Of a DNA stretch of 64,000 nucleotides, positions 1-12,300 are shown one piece after another. The notes beneath the pieces are model-generated. The model did not search any database and was not told the origin of the DNA. It saw nothing but the letters and a program-made list of their open reading frames with translations. The position numbers and the translations under genes were made by a program. The stretch is from Ptiloglossa arizonensis (taxonomy: Eukaryota > Arthropoda > Insecta > Hymenoptera > Colletidae), in the NCBI RefSeq assembly GCF_051014685.1, contig NW_027478919.1, positions 124,001 through 188,000 of the forward strand. Reading direction: 5' to 3'. Numbering within the stretch: the first letter of the stretch is position 1; each line of letters begins with the position of its first letter.

Positions 1-483
1 TGTACTTTTCCCCTAGGCCGTCCTAGTTTTGCTTGTCGAGCATCAGAACTGCGAAAATTTTGAGTTTCTCAAGCGTTTCTTACCTCCAAACTGCCATATC
101 TCGCGAACGGATTGACCAATCCGCAAAATTTCTGTTGGATCTGAAAGTAGAAGCTCGCCCGATTACAATGGTATGCGTACTTTTCCCCTAGGCCGTTCTA
201 GTTATGCTTGTCGAGCATCAGAACTGCGAAAATTTTGAGTTTCTTAAGCGTTTCTTACCTCCAAACTCCCATATCACGCGAACGGATTGACCAATCCGCA
301 AAATTTCTGTGGCATCTGAAGGTAGAAACTCGCCCAATTACAACGGTATGTGTACTTTTCCCCTAGGCCATTCTAGTTATTCGTTTCGAGCATCAGAACT
401 GCGAAAATTTTGAGTTTCTCGAGCGTTTCTTACATCCAAACTGTCATATCTCGCGCACGGATTGACCAATCCGCAAAATTTCT
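1..483. repeat. Divergent 175 bp edge monomers
   Basis: The first anchors (t14, t189, t364, t539) are spaced 175 bp, not 177. The two missing bases are in TTTTGAGTTTCTC, where the main family has TTTTGATGGTTTCTC. These copies also share GCGTTTCTTAC, CCAATCCGCAAAATTTCTG and GAGCATCAGAACTGCG, which the rest of the window lacks in this combination. They look like an older or flanking subfamily, and the first one is cut by the window edge. The join to the 177 bp family is near 484, inside a block identical in both types. Confidence 0.85.
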
Positions 484-713
484 GTTGCATCTGAAAGTAG
501 AAACTCGCCCGATCACAATGGTGTGTGTCCTTTTCCCCTAGGCCATTCGAGTTATTGGTTTCGAGTATCAGACCAGCGAAAATTTTGATGGTTCCTTAAC
601 CATTCCTCAACTTCAAACTCCCATATCTCGCGAACGGATTGACGAACTCGAGAAATTCCTGTTGCATGTGAAAGTAGAAACTCGCCTGATTACAACGGTA
701 TGTGAATTTTTCC

Positions 714-890
714 CCTAGGCCTTTGTAGTTATTGGTTTCGAGTATCAGACTTTCGAAAATTTTGATGGTTTCTCAAGCATTCCTTAATTTCAAACTCCCA
801 TATCTCGCGAACGGATTGACGAACTCGAGAAATACCTGTTGCGTCTGAAAGTAGAAACTCGCCCGATTACAAAGATATGTGTGTTTTTCA
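714..890. repeat. Representative 177 bp monomer
   Basis: This unit is given as a type copy, cut at CCTAGG (714-719) up to the base before the next CCTAGG (891). It contains AAAATTTT (756-763), TCGCGA (805-810) and CTCGAG (824-829). A closely related 177 bp monomer counted by hand has 76 G+C (43%). The length equals one nucleosome core plus about 30 bp of linker, as in many centromeric satellites; that comparison is general knowledge, not proof of function. Confidence 0.95.
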
Positions 891-1037
891 CCTAGGCCTT
901 TGTAGTTATTGGTTTGGAGTATCAGAATTGCGAAAACTTCAATGGTTTCTCAACCATTCCTTAACTTCAAACTCCCATATCTCGCGAACGGATTGACGAA
1001 CTCGAGAAATTCCTGTTGCAACTGACAGTAGGAACTC

Positions 1038-1054
1038 GCCCGATTACAACGGTA
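1038..1054 (-). other. CENP-B-box-like motif (partial), type position
   Basis: On the minus strand this reads TACCGTTGTAATCGGGC. The vertebrate CENP-B core is TTCGNNNNANNCGGG, and seven of its nine fixed bases match, the first two (TT, here AC) do not. It occurs in every monomer reading CCCGATTACAACGGT and is lost where the second half reads ACAATGG. The resemblance may be chance. Binding by a CENP-B-like protein is untested. Confidence 0.3.
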
Positions 1055-1067
1055 TGTGTGTTTTTCC

Positions 1068-1244
1068 ACTAGACCATTCCAGTTATTCGTTTCTAGCATC
1101 AGAATTGCGAAAATTTTGATGTTTTCTCAACCATTCCTCAACTTCAAACTCCCATATCTCGCGAACGGATTGACGAACTCGAGAAATTCCTGTTGCATGT
1201 GAAAGTAGAAACTCGCCTGGATACAACGGTATGTGTATTTTTCC
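1068..1244. repeat. Subfamily exemplar: TTCGTTTCTAGCATCAG type
   Basis: Marked by TTTTTCCACTAG (CCTAGG lost), TTATTCGTTTCTAGCATCAG, AATTGCGAAAATTTTGATGT and CATTCCTCAACTTC. It recurs from here to about 43,540 and is absent from the right-hand quarter. The change GATGTT for GATGGT breaks the short dyad found in other monomers. Confidence 0.8.
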
Positions 1245-2178
1245 CCTAGGCCTTTGTAGTTATTGGTTTCGAGTATCAGACTTTCGAAAATTTTGATGGT
1301 TTCTCAAGCAGTCCTTAATTTCAAACTCCCATATCTCGCGAACGGATTGACGAACTCGAGAATTTCCTGTTGCTTCTGAAAGTAGAAAGTCGCCCGATTA
1401 CAATGGTGTCTGTACTTTTCCCCTCGGCGATTCCAGTTATTGGATTCGAGTATCAGACCAGTGAAAATTTTGATGGTTTCTCAACCATTCCTTAACTTCA
1501 AACTCCCATATCTCGCGAACGGATTGACGAACTCGAGAAATTCCTGTTGCATCTGAAAGTAGAAACTCGCCCGATTACAATGGTATGTGTGTTTTTCCAC
1601 TAGGCCATTCCAGTTATTCGTTTCTAGCATCAGAATTGCGAAAATTTTGATGTTTTCTCAACCATTCCTCAACTTCAAACTCCCATATCTCGCGAACGGT
1701 TTGACGAACTCGAGAAGTTCCTGTTGCATCTGAAAGTAGAAACTCGCCCGATTACAACGGTATGTGTGTTTTTCCACTAGGCCTTTCCAGTTATTCGTTT
1801 CTAGCATCAGAATTGCGAAAATTTTGATGTTTTCTCAACCATTCCTCAACTTCAGACTCCCATATCTCGCGAACGGTTTGACGAACTCGAGAAATTCCTG
1901 TTGTATCTGAAAGTAGAAACTCGCCCGATCACAATTGTCTGTGTACTTTTCCCCTAGGCCACTCCAGTTATTGGTTTTGAGTATCAGATCAGCAAAAATT
2001 TTGATTGTTCCTTAACCATTCCTTAACTTCAAACTCCCATATCTCGCGAACGGATTGACGAACTCGAGAAATTCCTGTTGCGTCTGAGAGTAGAAACTCG
2101 CCCGATTACAAAGATATGTGTGTTTTTCCCCTAGGCCTTTGTAGATATTGGTTTCGAGTATCAGAATTGCGAAAACTG

Positions 2179-2194
2179 ATGGTTTCTCAACCAT
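2179..2194. other. Short dyad ATGGTT-TCTC-AACCAT, type position
   Basis: A perfect 6-bp inverted repeat with a 4-nt loop. It recurs in many monomers with different loops (TCTC, CCTT, GCTC, TGTC), so the arms persist while the loop varies. Subfamilies with AAGCAT, AACGAT, TACCAT, GATGTT or GATAGATACT break it. It could extrude a small hairpin; too weak on its own to assign a role. Confidence 0.5.
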
Positions 2195-4689
2195 TCCTCA
2201 AATTCAAACTCCCATATCTCGCGAACGGATTGACGAACTCGAGAAATTCCTGTTGCATCTGAAAGTAGAAACTCGCCCGATTACAATGGCGTGTGTACTT
2301 TTCCCCTAGGCCATTCGAGTTATTCGTTTCTAGCATCAGAATTGCGAAAATTTTGATGTTTTCTCAACCATTCCTCAACTTCAAACTCCCATATCACGCG
2401 AACGGATTGACGAACTCGAGAAATTCCTGTTGCATGTGAAAGTAGAAACTCGCCTGATTACAACGGTATGTGTATTTTTCCCCTAGGCCTTTGTAGTTAT
2501 TGGTTTCGAGTATCAGAATTGCGAAAACTGATGGTTTCTCAACCATTCCTCAAATTCAAACTCCCATATCTCGCGAACGGATTGACGAACTCGAGAAATT
2601 CCTGTTGCATCTGAAAGTAGAAACTCGCCCGATTACAATGGCGTGTGTACTTTTCCCCTAGGCCATTCCAGTTATTGGTTTCGAGTATCAGACCAGTGAA
2701 AATTTTGATGGTTTCTCAATCATTCCTTAACTTCAAACTCCCACATCTCGCGAACGGATTGACCAACTCGAGAAATTCCTGTTGCATCTGAAAGTAGAAA
2801 CGCGCCCGATTACAAATATATCTGTGTTTTTCCCCTAGGCCTTTGTAGTTATTGGTTTCGAGTATCAGAATTGCGAAAACATTGATGGTTTCTCAACCAT
2901 TCCTTAACTACAAACTCCCATATCTCGCGAACGGATTGACGAACTCGAGAATTTCCTGTTGCATCTGAAAGTAGAAACTCGCACGATTACAATGGTGTCT
3001 GTACTTTTCCCCTATGCGATTCCAGTTATTGGATTCGAGTATCAGACCAGTGAAAATTTTGATGGTTTCTCAACCATTCCTTGACTTCAAACTCCCATAT
3101 CTCGCGAACGGATTGACGAACTCGAGAAATTCCTGTTGCATCTGAAAGTAGAAACTCGCCCGATTACAATGGTATGTGTGTTTTTGCACTAGGCCATTCC
3201 AGTTATTCGTTTCGAGTATCAGACCAGTGAAAATTTTGATGGTTTCTCAACCATTCCTTAACTTCAAACTCCCACATCTCGCGAACGGATTGACCAACTC
3301 GAGAAACTCCTGTTGCATCTGAAAGTAGAAGCTCGCTCGATTACAACGGTGTGTGTACTTTTCCCCTAGGCCATTCCAGTTATTCGTTTCGAGTATCTGA
3401 CCAGCAAAAATTTTGATTGTTCCTTAACCATTCCTTAACTTCAGACTCCCATATCTCGCGAACGGATTGACGAACTCGAGAAATTCCTGTTGCATGTGAA
3501 AGTAGAAACTCGCCTGATTAAAACGGTATGTGTATTTTTCCCCTAGGCCTTTGTAGTTATTGGTTTCGAGTATCAGACTTTTGAAAATTTTGATGGTTTC
3601 TCAAGCATTCCTTAATTTCAGACTCCCATATCTCGCGAACGGATTGACGAACTCGAGAAATTCCTGTTGCATCTGAAAGTAGAAACTCGCCCGATCACAA
3701 TGGTGTGTGTCCTTTTCCCCTAGGCCATTCGAGTTATTGGTTTCGAGTATCAGACCAGCGAAAATTTTGATGGTTCCTTAACCATTCCTTAACGTCAAAC
3801 TCCCATATCTCGCGAACGGATTGACGAACTCGAGAAATACCTGTTGCGTCTGAAAGTAGAAACTCGCCCGATTACAAAGATATGTGTGTTTTTCCCCTAG
3901 GCCTTTGTAGTTATTGGTTTCGAGTATCAGAATTGCGAAAACTTTGATGGTTTCTCAACCATTCCTTAACTTCAAACTCCCATATCTCGCGAACGGATTG
4001 ACGAACTCGAGAAATTCCTGTTGCAACTGAAAGTAGAAACTCGCCCGATTACAAATATATCTGCGTTTTCCCCCTAGGCCTTTGTAGTTATTGGTTTCGA
4101 GTATCAGAATTGCGAAAACTTTGATGGTTTCTCAACCATTCCTTAACTTCAAACTCCCATATCTCGCGAACGGATTGACGAACTCGAGAATTTCCTGTTG
4201 CTTCTGAAAGTAGAAAGTCGGCCGATTACAATGGTGTCTGTACTTTTCCCCTAGGCGATTCCAGTTATTGGATTCGAGTATCAGACCAGTGAAAATTTTG
4301 ATGGTTTCTCAACCATTCCTTAACTTCAAACTCCCATATCTCGCGAACGGATTGACGAACTCGAGAAATTCCTGTTGCATCTGAAAGTAGAAACTCGCCC
4401 GATCACAATGGTGTGTGTACTTTTCCCCTAGGCCATTCCAGTTATTGGTTTCGAGTATCAGACCAGCAAAAATTTTGATTGTTCCTTAACCATTCCTAAA
4501 CTTCAAACTCCCATATCTCGCGAACGGATTGACGAACTCGAGAAATTCCTGTTGCAACTGAAAGTAGAAACTCGCCCGATTACAAATATATCTGCGTTTT
4601 TCCCCTAGGCCTTTGTAGTTATTGGTTTCGAGTATCAGAATTGCGAAAACTTTGATGGTTTCTCAACCATTCCTTAACTTCAAACTCCC

Positions 4690-5395
4690 ATATCTCGCGA
4701 ACGGATTGACGAACTCGAGAAATTCCTGTTGCATGTGAAAGTAGAAACTCGCCTGATTACAACGGTATGTGTATTTTTCCCCTAGGCCTTTGTAGTTATT
4801 GGTTTCGAGTATCAGAATTGCGAAAACTGATGGTTTCTCAACCATTCCTCAAATTCAAACTCCCATATCTCGCGAACGGATTGACGAACTCGAGAAATTC
4901 CTGTTGCATCTGAAAGTAGAAACTCGCCCGATTACAATGGCGTGTGTACTTTTCCCCTAGGCCATTCCAGTTATTGGTTTCGAGTATCAGACCAGTGAAA
5001 ATTTTGATGGTTTCTCAACCATTCCTTAACTTCAAACTCCCATATCTCGCGAACGGATTGACGAACTCGAGAAATTCCTGTTGCATGTGAAAGTAGAAAC
5101 TCGCCTGGATACAACGGTATGTGTATTTTTCCCCTAGGCATTTGCAGTTATTGGTTTCGAGTATCAGACTTTCGAAAATTTTGATGGTTTCTCAAGCATT
5201 CCTTAATTTCAAACTCCCATATCTCGCGAACGGATTGACGAACTCGAGAAATTCCTGTTGCATCTGAAAGTAGAAACTCGCCCGATTACAAATATATCTG
5301 CGTTTTTCCCCTAGGCCTTTGTAGTTATTGGTTTCGAGTATCAGAATTGCGAAAACTTTGATGGTTTCTCAACCATTCCTTAACATCAAACTCCC
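4690..5395. repeat. Four monomers absent from A copy 2
   Basis: The offset to copy 2 falls from 15,917 to 15,211 across this interval, a loss of 706 bp, which is three 177 bp monomers plus one 175 bp monomer (the 175 one has AAAACTGATGG near 4,825). The breakpoint lies inside identical monomer sequence, so its exact position is ambiguous by up to about a monomer. Confidence 0.75.
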
Positions 5396-7787
5396 ATATC
5401 TCGCGAACGGATTGACGAACTCGAGAATTTCCTGTTGCTTCTGAAAGTAGAAAGTCGCCCGATTACAATGGTGTCTGTACTTTTCCCCTAGGCCATTCCA
5501 GTTATTGGTTTCGAGTATCAGACCAGTGAAAATTTTGATGGTTTCTCAACCATTCCTTAACTTCAAACTCCCATATCTCGCGAACGGATTGACGAACTCG
5601 AGAAATTCCTGTTGCATGTGAAAGTAGAAACTCGCCTGATTACAACGGTATGTGTATTTTTCCCCTAGGCCTTTGTAGTTATTGGTTTCGAGTATCAGAC
5701 TTTCGAAAATTTTGATGGTTTCTCAAGCATTCCTTAATTTCAAACTCCCATATCTCGCGAACGGATTGACGAACTCGAGAAATTCCTGTTGCATCTGAAA
5801 GTAGAAACTCGCCCGATCACAATGGTGTGTGTACTTTTCCCATAGGCCATTCCAGTTATTGGTTTCGAGTATCAGACCAGCGAAAATTTTGATGGTTCCT
5901 TACCCATTCCTTAACTTCAAACTCCCATATCTCGCGAACGGATTGACGAACTCGAGAAATTCCTGTTGCATGTGAAAGTAGAAACTCGCCTGATTACAAC
6001 GGTATGTGTGTTTTTCCACTAGGCCATTCCAGTTATTCGTTTCGAGTATCAGACCAGTGAAAATTTTGATGGTTTCTCAAGCATTCCTTAACTTCAAACT
6101 TCCATATCTCGCGAACGGATTGACCAACTCGAGAAATTCCTGTTGCATCTGAAAGTAGAAACTCGCCCGATTACAATGGTGTGTGTACTTTTCCCCTAGG
6201 CCATTACAGTTATTGGTTTCGAGTATCAGACCAGTGAAAATTTTGATGGTATCTCAACCATTCCTTAATTTCAAACTCCCATATCTCGCGAACGGATTGC
6301 CGAACTCGAGAAATTCCTGTTGCATCTGAAAGTAGAAACTCGCCCGATTACAACGGTATGTGTGTTTTTCCACTAGGCCATTCCAGTTATTCGTTTCTAG
6401 CATCAGAATTGCGAAAATTTTGATGTTTTCTCAACCATTCCTCAACTTCAAACTCCCATATCTCGCGAACGGTTTGACGAACTAGAGAAGTTCCTGTTGC
6501 ATCTGAAAGTAGAAATTCGCCCGATTGCAATGGTGTGTGTACTTTTTCCCTAAGCCATTCCAGTTATTGGTTTCGAGTATCAGACCAGTGAATATTTTGA
6601 TGGTTTCTCAACCATTCCTTAACTTCAAACTCCCATATCTCGCGAACGGATTGACCAACTCGAGAAATTCCTGTTGCATCTGAAAGTAGAAACTCGCCTG
6701 ATTACAACGGTATGTGTATTTTTCCCCTAGGCCTTTGTAGTTATTGGTTTCGAGTATCAGACTTTCGAAAATTTTGATGGTTTCTCAAGCATTCCTTAAT
6801 TTCAAACTCCCATATCTCGCGAACGGATTGCCGAACTCGAGAAATTCCTGTTGCATCTGAAAGTAGATACTCGCCCGATTACAACGGTATGTCTATTTTT
6901 CCCCTAGGCCATTGTAGTTATTGGTTTCGAGTATCAGACCAGCGAAAATTTTGATGGTTTCTCAATCATTCCTTTACTTCAAACTCCCATATCACGCGAA
7001 CGGATTGACGAACTCGAGAAATTCCTGTTGCATGTGAAAGTAGAAACTCGCCCGATTACAACGGTATGTGTACTTTTCCCCTAGGCCTTTGTAGTTATTG
7101 GTTTCGAGTATCAGACTTTCGAAAGTTTTGATGGTTTCTCAAGCATTCCTTAATTTCAAACTCCCATATCTTGCGAACGGATTGACGAACTCGAGAAATT
7201 CCTATTGCATCTGAAAGTAGAAACTCTCCCGATCACAAAGATATGTGTGTTTTTCCCCTAGGCCTTTGAAGTTATTAGTTTCGATTATCAGAATTGCGAA
7301 AGTTTTGATGGTTTCTCAACCATTCCTTAACTTCAAACTCCCATATCTCGCGAACGGATTGACGAACTCGAGAATTTCCTGTAGCATCTGAAAGTAGAAA
7401 CTCGCCCGATTACAATGGTGTGTGTACTTTTCCCCTAGACCATTCCAGTTATTCGTTTCGAGTATCAGTCCAGCGAAAATTTTCATGGTTCCTTAACCAT
7501 TCCTTAACTTCAAACTCCTATATCTCGCGAACGGATTGACGAACTCGAGAAATTCCTGTTCCATCTGAAAGTATAAACTCGCCGGATTTCAATGGTATGT
7601 GTACTTTTCCCCTAGGCTATTCCAGTTACCGGTTTCGAGTATCAGACCAGCGAATATTTTGATGGTTCCTCAACCATTCCGTAACATCAAACACCCATAT
7701 CTCGCGAACGGATTGACGAATTCGGGAAATTTCTGTTGTATCTGAAAGTAGAAACTCGCCCGATTACAATGCTGTGTGTACTTTTCC

Positions 7788-7964
7788 CCTAGGGCACGGC
7801 AGTTATTATAATCGAATATCAGACTTGCGTAAATTTTGACGGTTTCTCAACCATCTCTTAACTCCAAACTCCGATATTTCGCGAACGGATTGACGAATCC
7901 GAATAATTTCTGTTGCATCTGAAAGTAGAAACTCTCCCAATTACAAAGGTATGTGTATTTTTCC
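7788..7964. repeat. Most diverged interior monomer (copy 1)
   Basis: It carries AGGGCACGGCAG, TTATTATAATCGAATATCAG, TTTTGACGG, ACCATCTCTTAACTCC and TCCGATATTTCGCG, so it departs from the consensus in nearly every block, including the otherwise conserved CCCATATCTCGCG core. Its length is still 177 bp. It is copied with its neighbours at 22,999-23,175. Confidence 0.85.
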
Positions 7965-8318
7965 CCTAGGCCATTGTAGTTATTGGTTTCGAGTATCAGA
8001 CTTGCGAAAATTTTGATGGTTTCTCAATTATTCCTTAATTTCAAACTCCCATATCTCGCGAACGGATTGACGAATTCGGGAAATTCCTGTTGTATCTGAT
8101 AGTAGAAACTCGCCCGATTACAATGCTGTGTGTACTTTTCCCCTAGGCCATTCCAGTTATTGGTTTCGAGTATCAGACTTGCGGAAATTTTGATGGTTTC
8201 ACAACCATGTCTTAACTCCAAGATCCGATATTTCGCTAACGGATTGACGAACTCGAGAAATTCCTGTTGCATGTGAAAGTAGAAACTCGCCCGATTACAG
8301 CGGTATGTGTATATTTCC

Positions 8319-8495
8319 CCTAGGCCTTTCTGGTTATTGGTTTCGAGTATCAGACTTTCGAGTATTTTGATGGTTTCTCAAGCACTCCATAACTTCAAAC
8401 TCCCATATCTCGCGAACGGATTGACGAACTCGAGAAATTTCTGTTGCATCTGAACGTAGAAACTCGCCCGATTACAATGGTGAGTGCACTTTTCC
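8319..8495. repeat. Subfamily exemplar: CCTTTCTGG / ACTTTCGA type
   Basis: Marked by GTATATTTCCCCTAGG, CCTTTCTGGTTATTGG and ACTTTCGA(A/G)(A/T)ATT. This type is not seen left of about 8,300 or right of about 47,500, so it is a zone marker. It is often paired with monomers reading GAATCCGAATAATTTCTG. Confidence 0.8.
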
Positions 8496-9320
8496 CCTAG
8501 GCTATTCCAGTTATTGGTTTCGAGTATCAGAACGGCGAAAATTTTGATGGTTTCTCAACCATTCCTTAACTTCAAACTCCCATTTCTCGCGAACGGATTG
8601 ACGAACTCGAGAAATTCCTGTTGCATCTGAAAGTAGAAACTCGCCCGATTACAAACGTGTGTGTACTTTTCCCCTAGGCTATTCCAGTTATAGGTTTCGA
8701 GTATCAGACCAGTGAAAATTTTGATGGCTTCTCAACCATTCCTTAATTTCAAACTCCCATATCTCGCGAACGGATAGACGAATCCGAATAATTTCTGTTG
8801 CATCTGAAAGTAGAAACTCTCCCGATTACAACGGTATGTGTATATTTCCCCTAGGCCTTTCTGGTTATTGGTTTCGAGTATCAGACTTTCGAAAATTTTG
8901 ATGGTTTCTCAAGCATTCCTTAACTTCAAACTCCCATATCTCGCGAACGGATTGACGAACTCGAGAAATTCCTGTTGCATCTGAATGTAGAAACTCGCCC
9001 GATTACAAATATATCTGTGTTTTTCCCCTAGGCCTTTGTAGTTATTGGTTTCGAGTATCAGAATTGCGAAAACTTTGATGGTTTCTCAACCATTCCTCAA
9101 CTTCAAACTCCCATATCTCGCGGACGGATTGACGAACTCGAGTAATTCCTGTTGCATCTGAAAGTAGAAACTCGCCCGATTACAATGGTGTGTGTACTTT
9201 TCCCCTAGGCCATTCCAGTTATTGGTTTCGAGTATCAGACCAGGGAATATTTTGATGGTTTCTCAACCATTCCTTAACTTCAAACTCCCATATCTCGCGA
9301 ACGGATTGTCCAACTCGAGA

Positions 9321-12300
9321 CATTCCTGTTGCATGTGAAAGTAGAAACTCGCCTGATTACAACGGTATGTGTATTTTTCCCCTAGGCCTTTGTAGTTATT
9401 GGTTTCGAGTATCAGACTTTCGAAAATTTGGATGGTTTCTCAAGCATTCCTTAATTTCAAACTCCCATATCTCGCGAACGGATTGACGAACTCGAGAAAT
9501 ACCTGTTGCGTCTGAAAGTAGAAACTCGCCCGATTACAAAGATATGTATGTTTTTCCGCTAGGCCTTTGTAGTTATTGGTTTCGAGTATCAGAATTGCCA
9601 AAAGTTTGATGGTTTCTCAACCATTCCTTAACTTTAAACTCCCATATCTCGCGAACGGATTGACGAACTCGAGAAATTCCTGTTGCAACTGAAAGTAGAA
9701 ACTCGCCCGATTACAACGGTATGTGTGTTTTTCCACTAGACCATTCCAGTTATTCGTTTCTAGCATCAGAATTGCGAAAATTTTGATGTTTTCTCAACCA
9801 TTCCTCAACTTCAAACTCCCATATCTCGCGGACGGATTGACGAACTCGAGAAATTCCTGTTGCATCTGAAAGTAGAAACTCGCCCGATTACAATGGTGTG
9901 TGTACTTTTCCCCTAGGCCATTCCAGTTATTGGTTTCGAGTATCAGACCAGTGAAAATTTTGATGGCTTCTCAACCATTCCTTAATTTCAAACTCCCATA
10001 TCTCGCGAATGGATTGACGAATCCGAATAGTTTCTGTTGCATCTGAAAGTAGAAACTCTCCCGATTACAACGGTATGTGTATATTTCCCCTAGGCCTTTC
10101 TGGTTATTGGTTTCGAGTATCAGACTTTCGAAAATTTTGATGGTTTCTCAAGCATTCCTTAATTTCAAACTCCCATATCTCGCGAACGGATTGACGAACT
10201 CGAGAAATTCCTGTTGCATCTGAAAGTAGAAACTCGCCCGATCACAGTGGTGTGTGTACTTTTCCCCTAGGCTATTCCAGTTATTGGTTTCGAGTATCAG
10301 AACGGCGAAAATTTTGATGGTTTCTCAACCATTCCTTAGCTTCAAACTCCCATATCTCGCGAACGGATTGACCAACTCGAGAAATTCCTGTTGCATCTGA
10401 AAGTAGAAGCTCGCCCGATTACAATGGTGCGTGTACTTTCCCCTAGGCCATTTCAGTTATTGGTTTCGAGTATCAGACCAGCGAAAATTTTGATGGTTTC
10501 TCAAGCTTTCCTTAATTTCAAACTCCCATATCTCGCGAACGGATTGACGAACTCGAGAAATTCCTGTTGCATCTGAAAGTAGAAACTCGCCCGATTACAA
10601 ATATATCTGTGTTTTTCCCCTAGGCCTTTGTAGTTATTGGTTTCGAGTATCAGAATTGCGAAAACTTTGATGGTTTCTCAACCATTCCTTAACTTCAAAC
10701 TCCCATATCTCGCGAACGGATTGACGAACTCGAGAAATTCCTGTTGCAACTGAAAGTAGAAACTCGCCCGATTACAACGGTTTGTGTGTTTTTCCACTAG
10801 ACCATTCCAGTTATTCGTTTCTAGCATCAGAATTGCGAAAATTTTGATGTTTTCTCACCCATTCCTCAACTTCAAACTCCCATATCTCGCGAACGGATTG
10901 ACGAACTCGAGAAATTCCTGTAGCATCTGAAAGTAGAAACTCGCCCGATTACAATGGTGTGTGTACTTTCCCCTAGGCCTTTGCAGTTATTGGTTTCGAG
11001 TATCAGACTTTCGAAAGTTTTGATGGTTTCTCAAGCTTTCCTTAATTTCAAACTCCCATATCTCGCGAACGGATTGACGAACTCGAGAAATTCCTGTTGC
11101 ATCTGAAAGTAGAAACTCGCCCGATCACAATGGTGTGTGTACTTTTCCCCTAGGCCATTCCAGTTATTGGTTTCGAGTATCAGACAAGCAAAAATTTTGA
11201 TTGTTCCTTAACCATTCCTTAACTTCAAACTCCCATATCTCGCGAACGGATTGACGAACTCGAGAAATTCCTGTTGCATGTGAAAGTAGAAACTCGCCTG
11301 ATTACAACGGTATGTGTATTTTTCCCCTAGGCCTTTGTAGTTATTGGTTTCGAGTATCAGACTTTCGAAAATTTTGATGATTTCTCAAGCATTCCTTAAT
11401 TTCAAACTCCCATATCTCGCGAACGGATTGACGAACTCGAGAAATTCCTGTTGCATCTGAAAGTAGAAACTCGCCCGATTACAAATATATCTGTGTTTTT
11501 CCCCTAGGCCTTTGTAGTTATTGGTTTCGAGTATCAGAATTGCGAAAACTTTGATGGTTTCTCAACCATTCCTTAACTTCAAACTCCCATATCTCGCGAA
11601 CGGATTGACGAACTCGAGAATTTCCTGTTGCATCTGAAAGTAGAAACTCGCACGATTACAATGGTGTCTGTACTTTTCCCCTAGGCGATTCCAGTTATTG
11701 GATTCGAGTATCAGACAAGTGAAAATTTTTATGGTTTCTCAACCATTCCTTAACTTCAATCTCCCATATCTCGCGAATGGATTGACCAACTCGAGAAATT
11801 CCTGTTGCATCTGAAAGTAGAAGCTCGCCCGCTTACAATGATGTGTGTACTTTTCCCATAGGCCATTCCAGTTATTGGTTTCGAGTATCAGACCAGCGAA
11901 AATTTTGATGGTTCCTTAACCATTCCTTAACTTCAAACTCCCATATCTCGCGAACGGATTGACGAACTCGAGAAATTCCTGTTGCATGTGAAAGTAGAAA
12001 CTCGTCTGATTACAACGGTATGTGTGTTTTTCCACTAGGCCATTCCAGTTATTCGTTTCTAGCATCAGAATAGCGAAAATTTTGATGGTTTCTCAACCAT
12101 TCCTTAACTTCAAACTCCCACATCTCGCGAACGGATTGACCAACTCGAGAAATTCCTGTTGCATCTGAAAGTAGAAGCTCGCCCGATTACAATGGTGTGT
12201 GTACTTTTCCCCTAGGCCATTCCAGTTATTCGTTTCGAGTATCAGACCAGTGAAAATTTTGATGGTTTCTCAATTATTCCTTAACTTCAAACTCCCATAT

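Noticed and set aside
756..763. AAAATTTT tracts as promoter or origin elements
   Set aside because: They are present in nearly every monomer at fixed phase with no companion elements. They may bend DNA or position nucleosomes, but nothing supports a promoter or origin.
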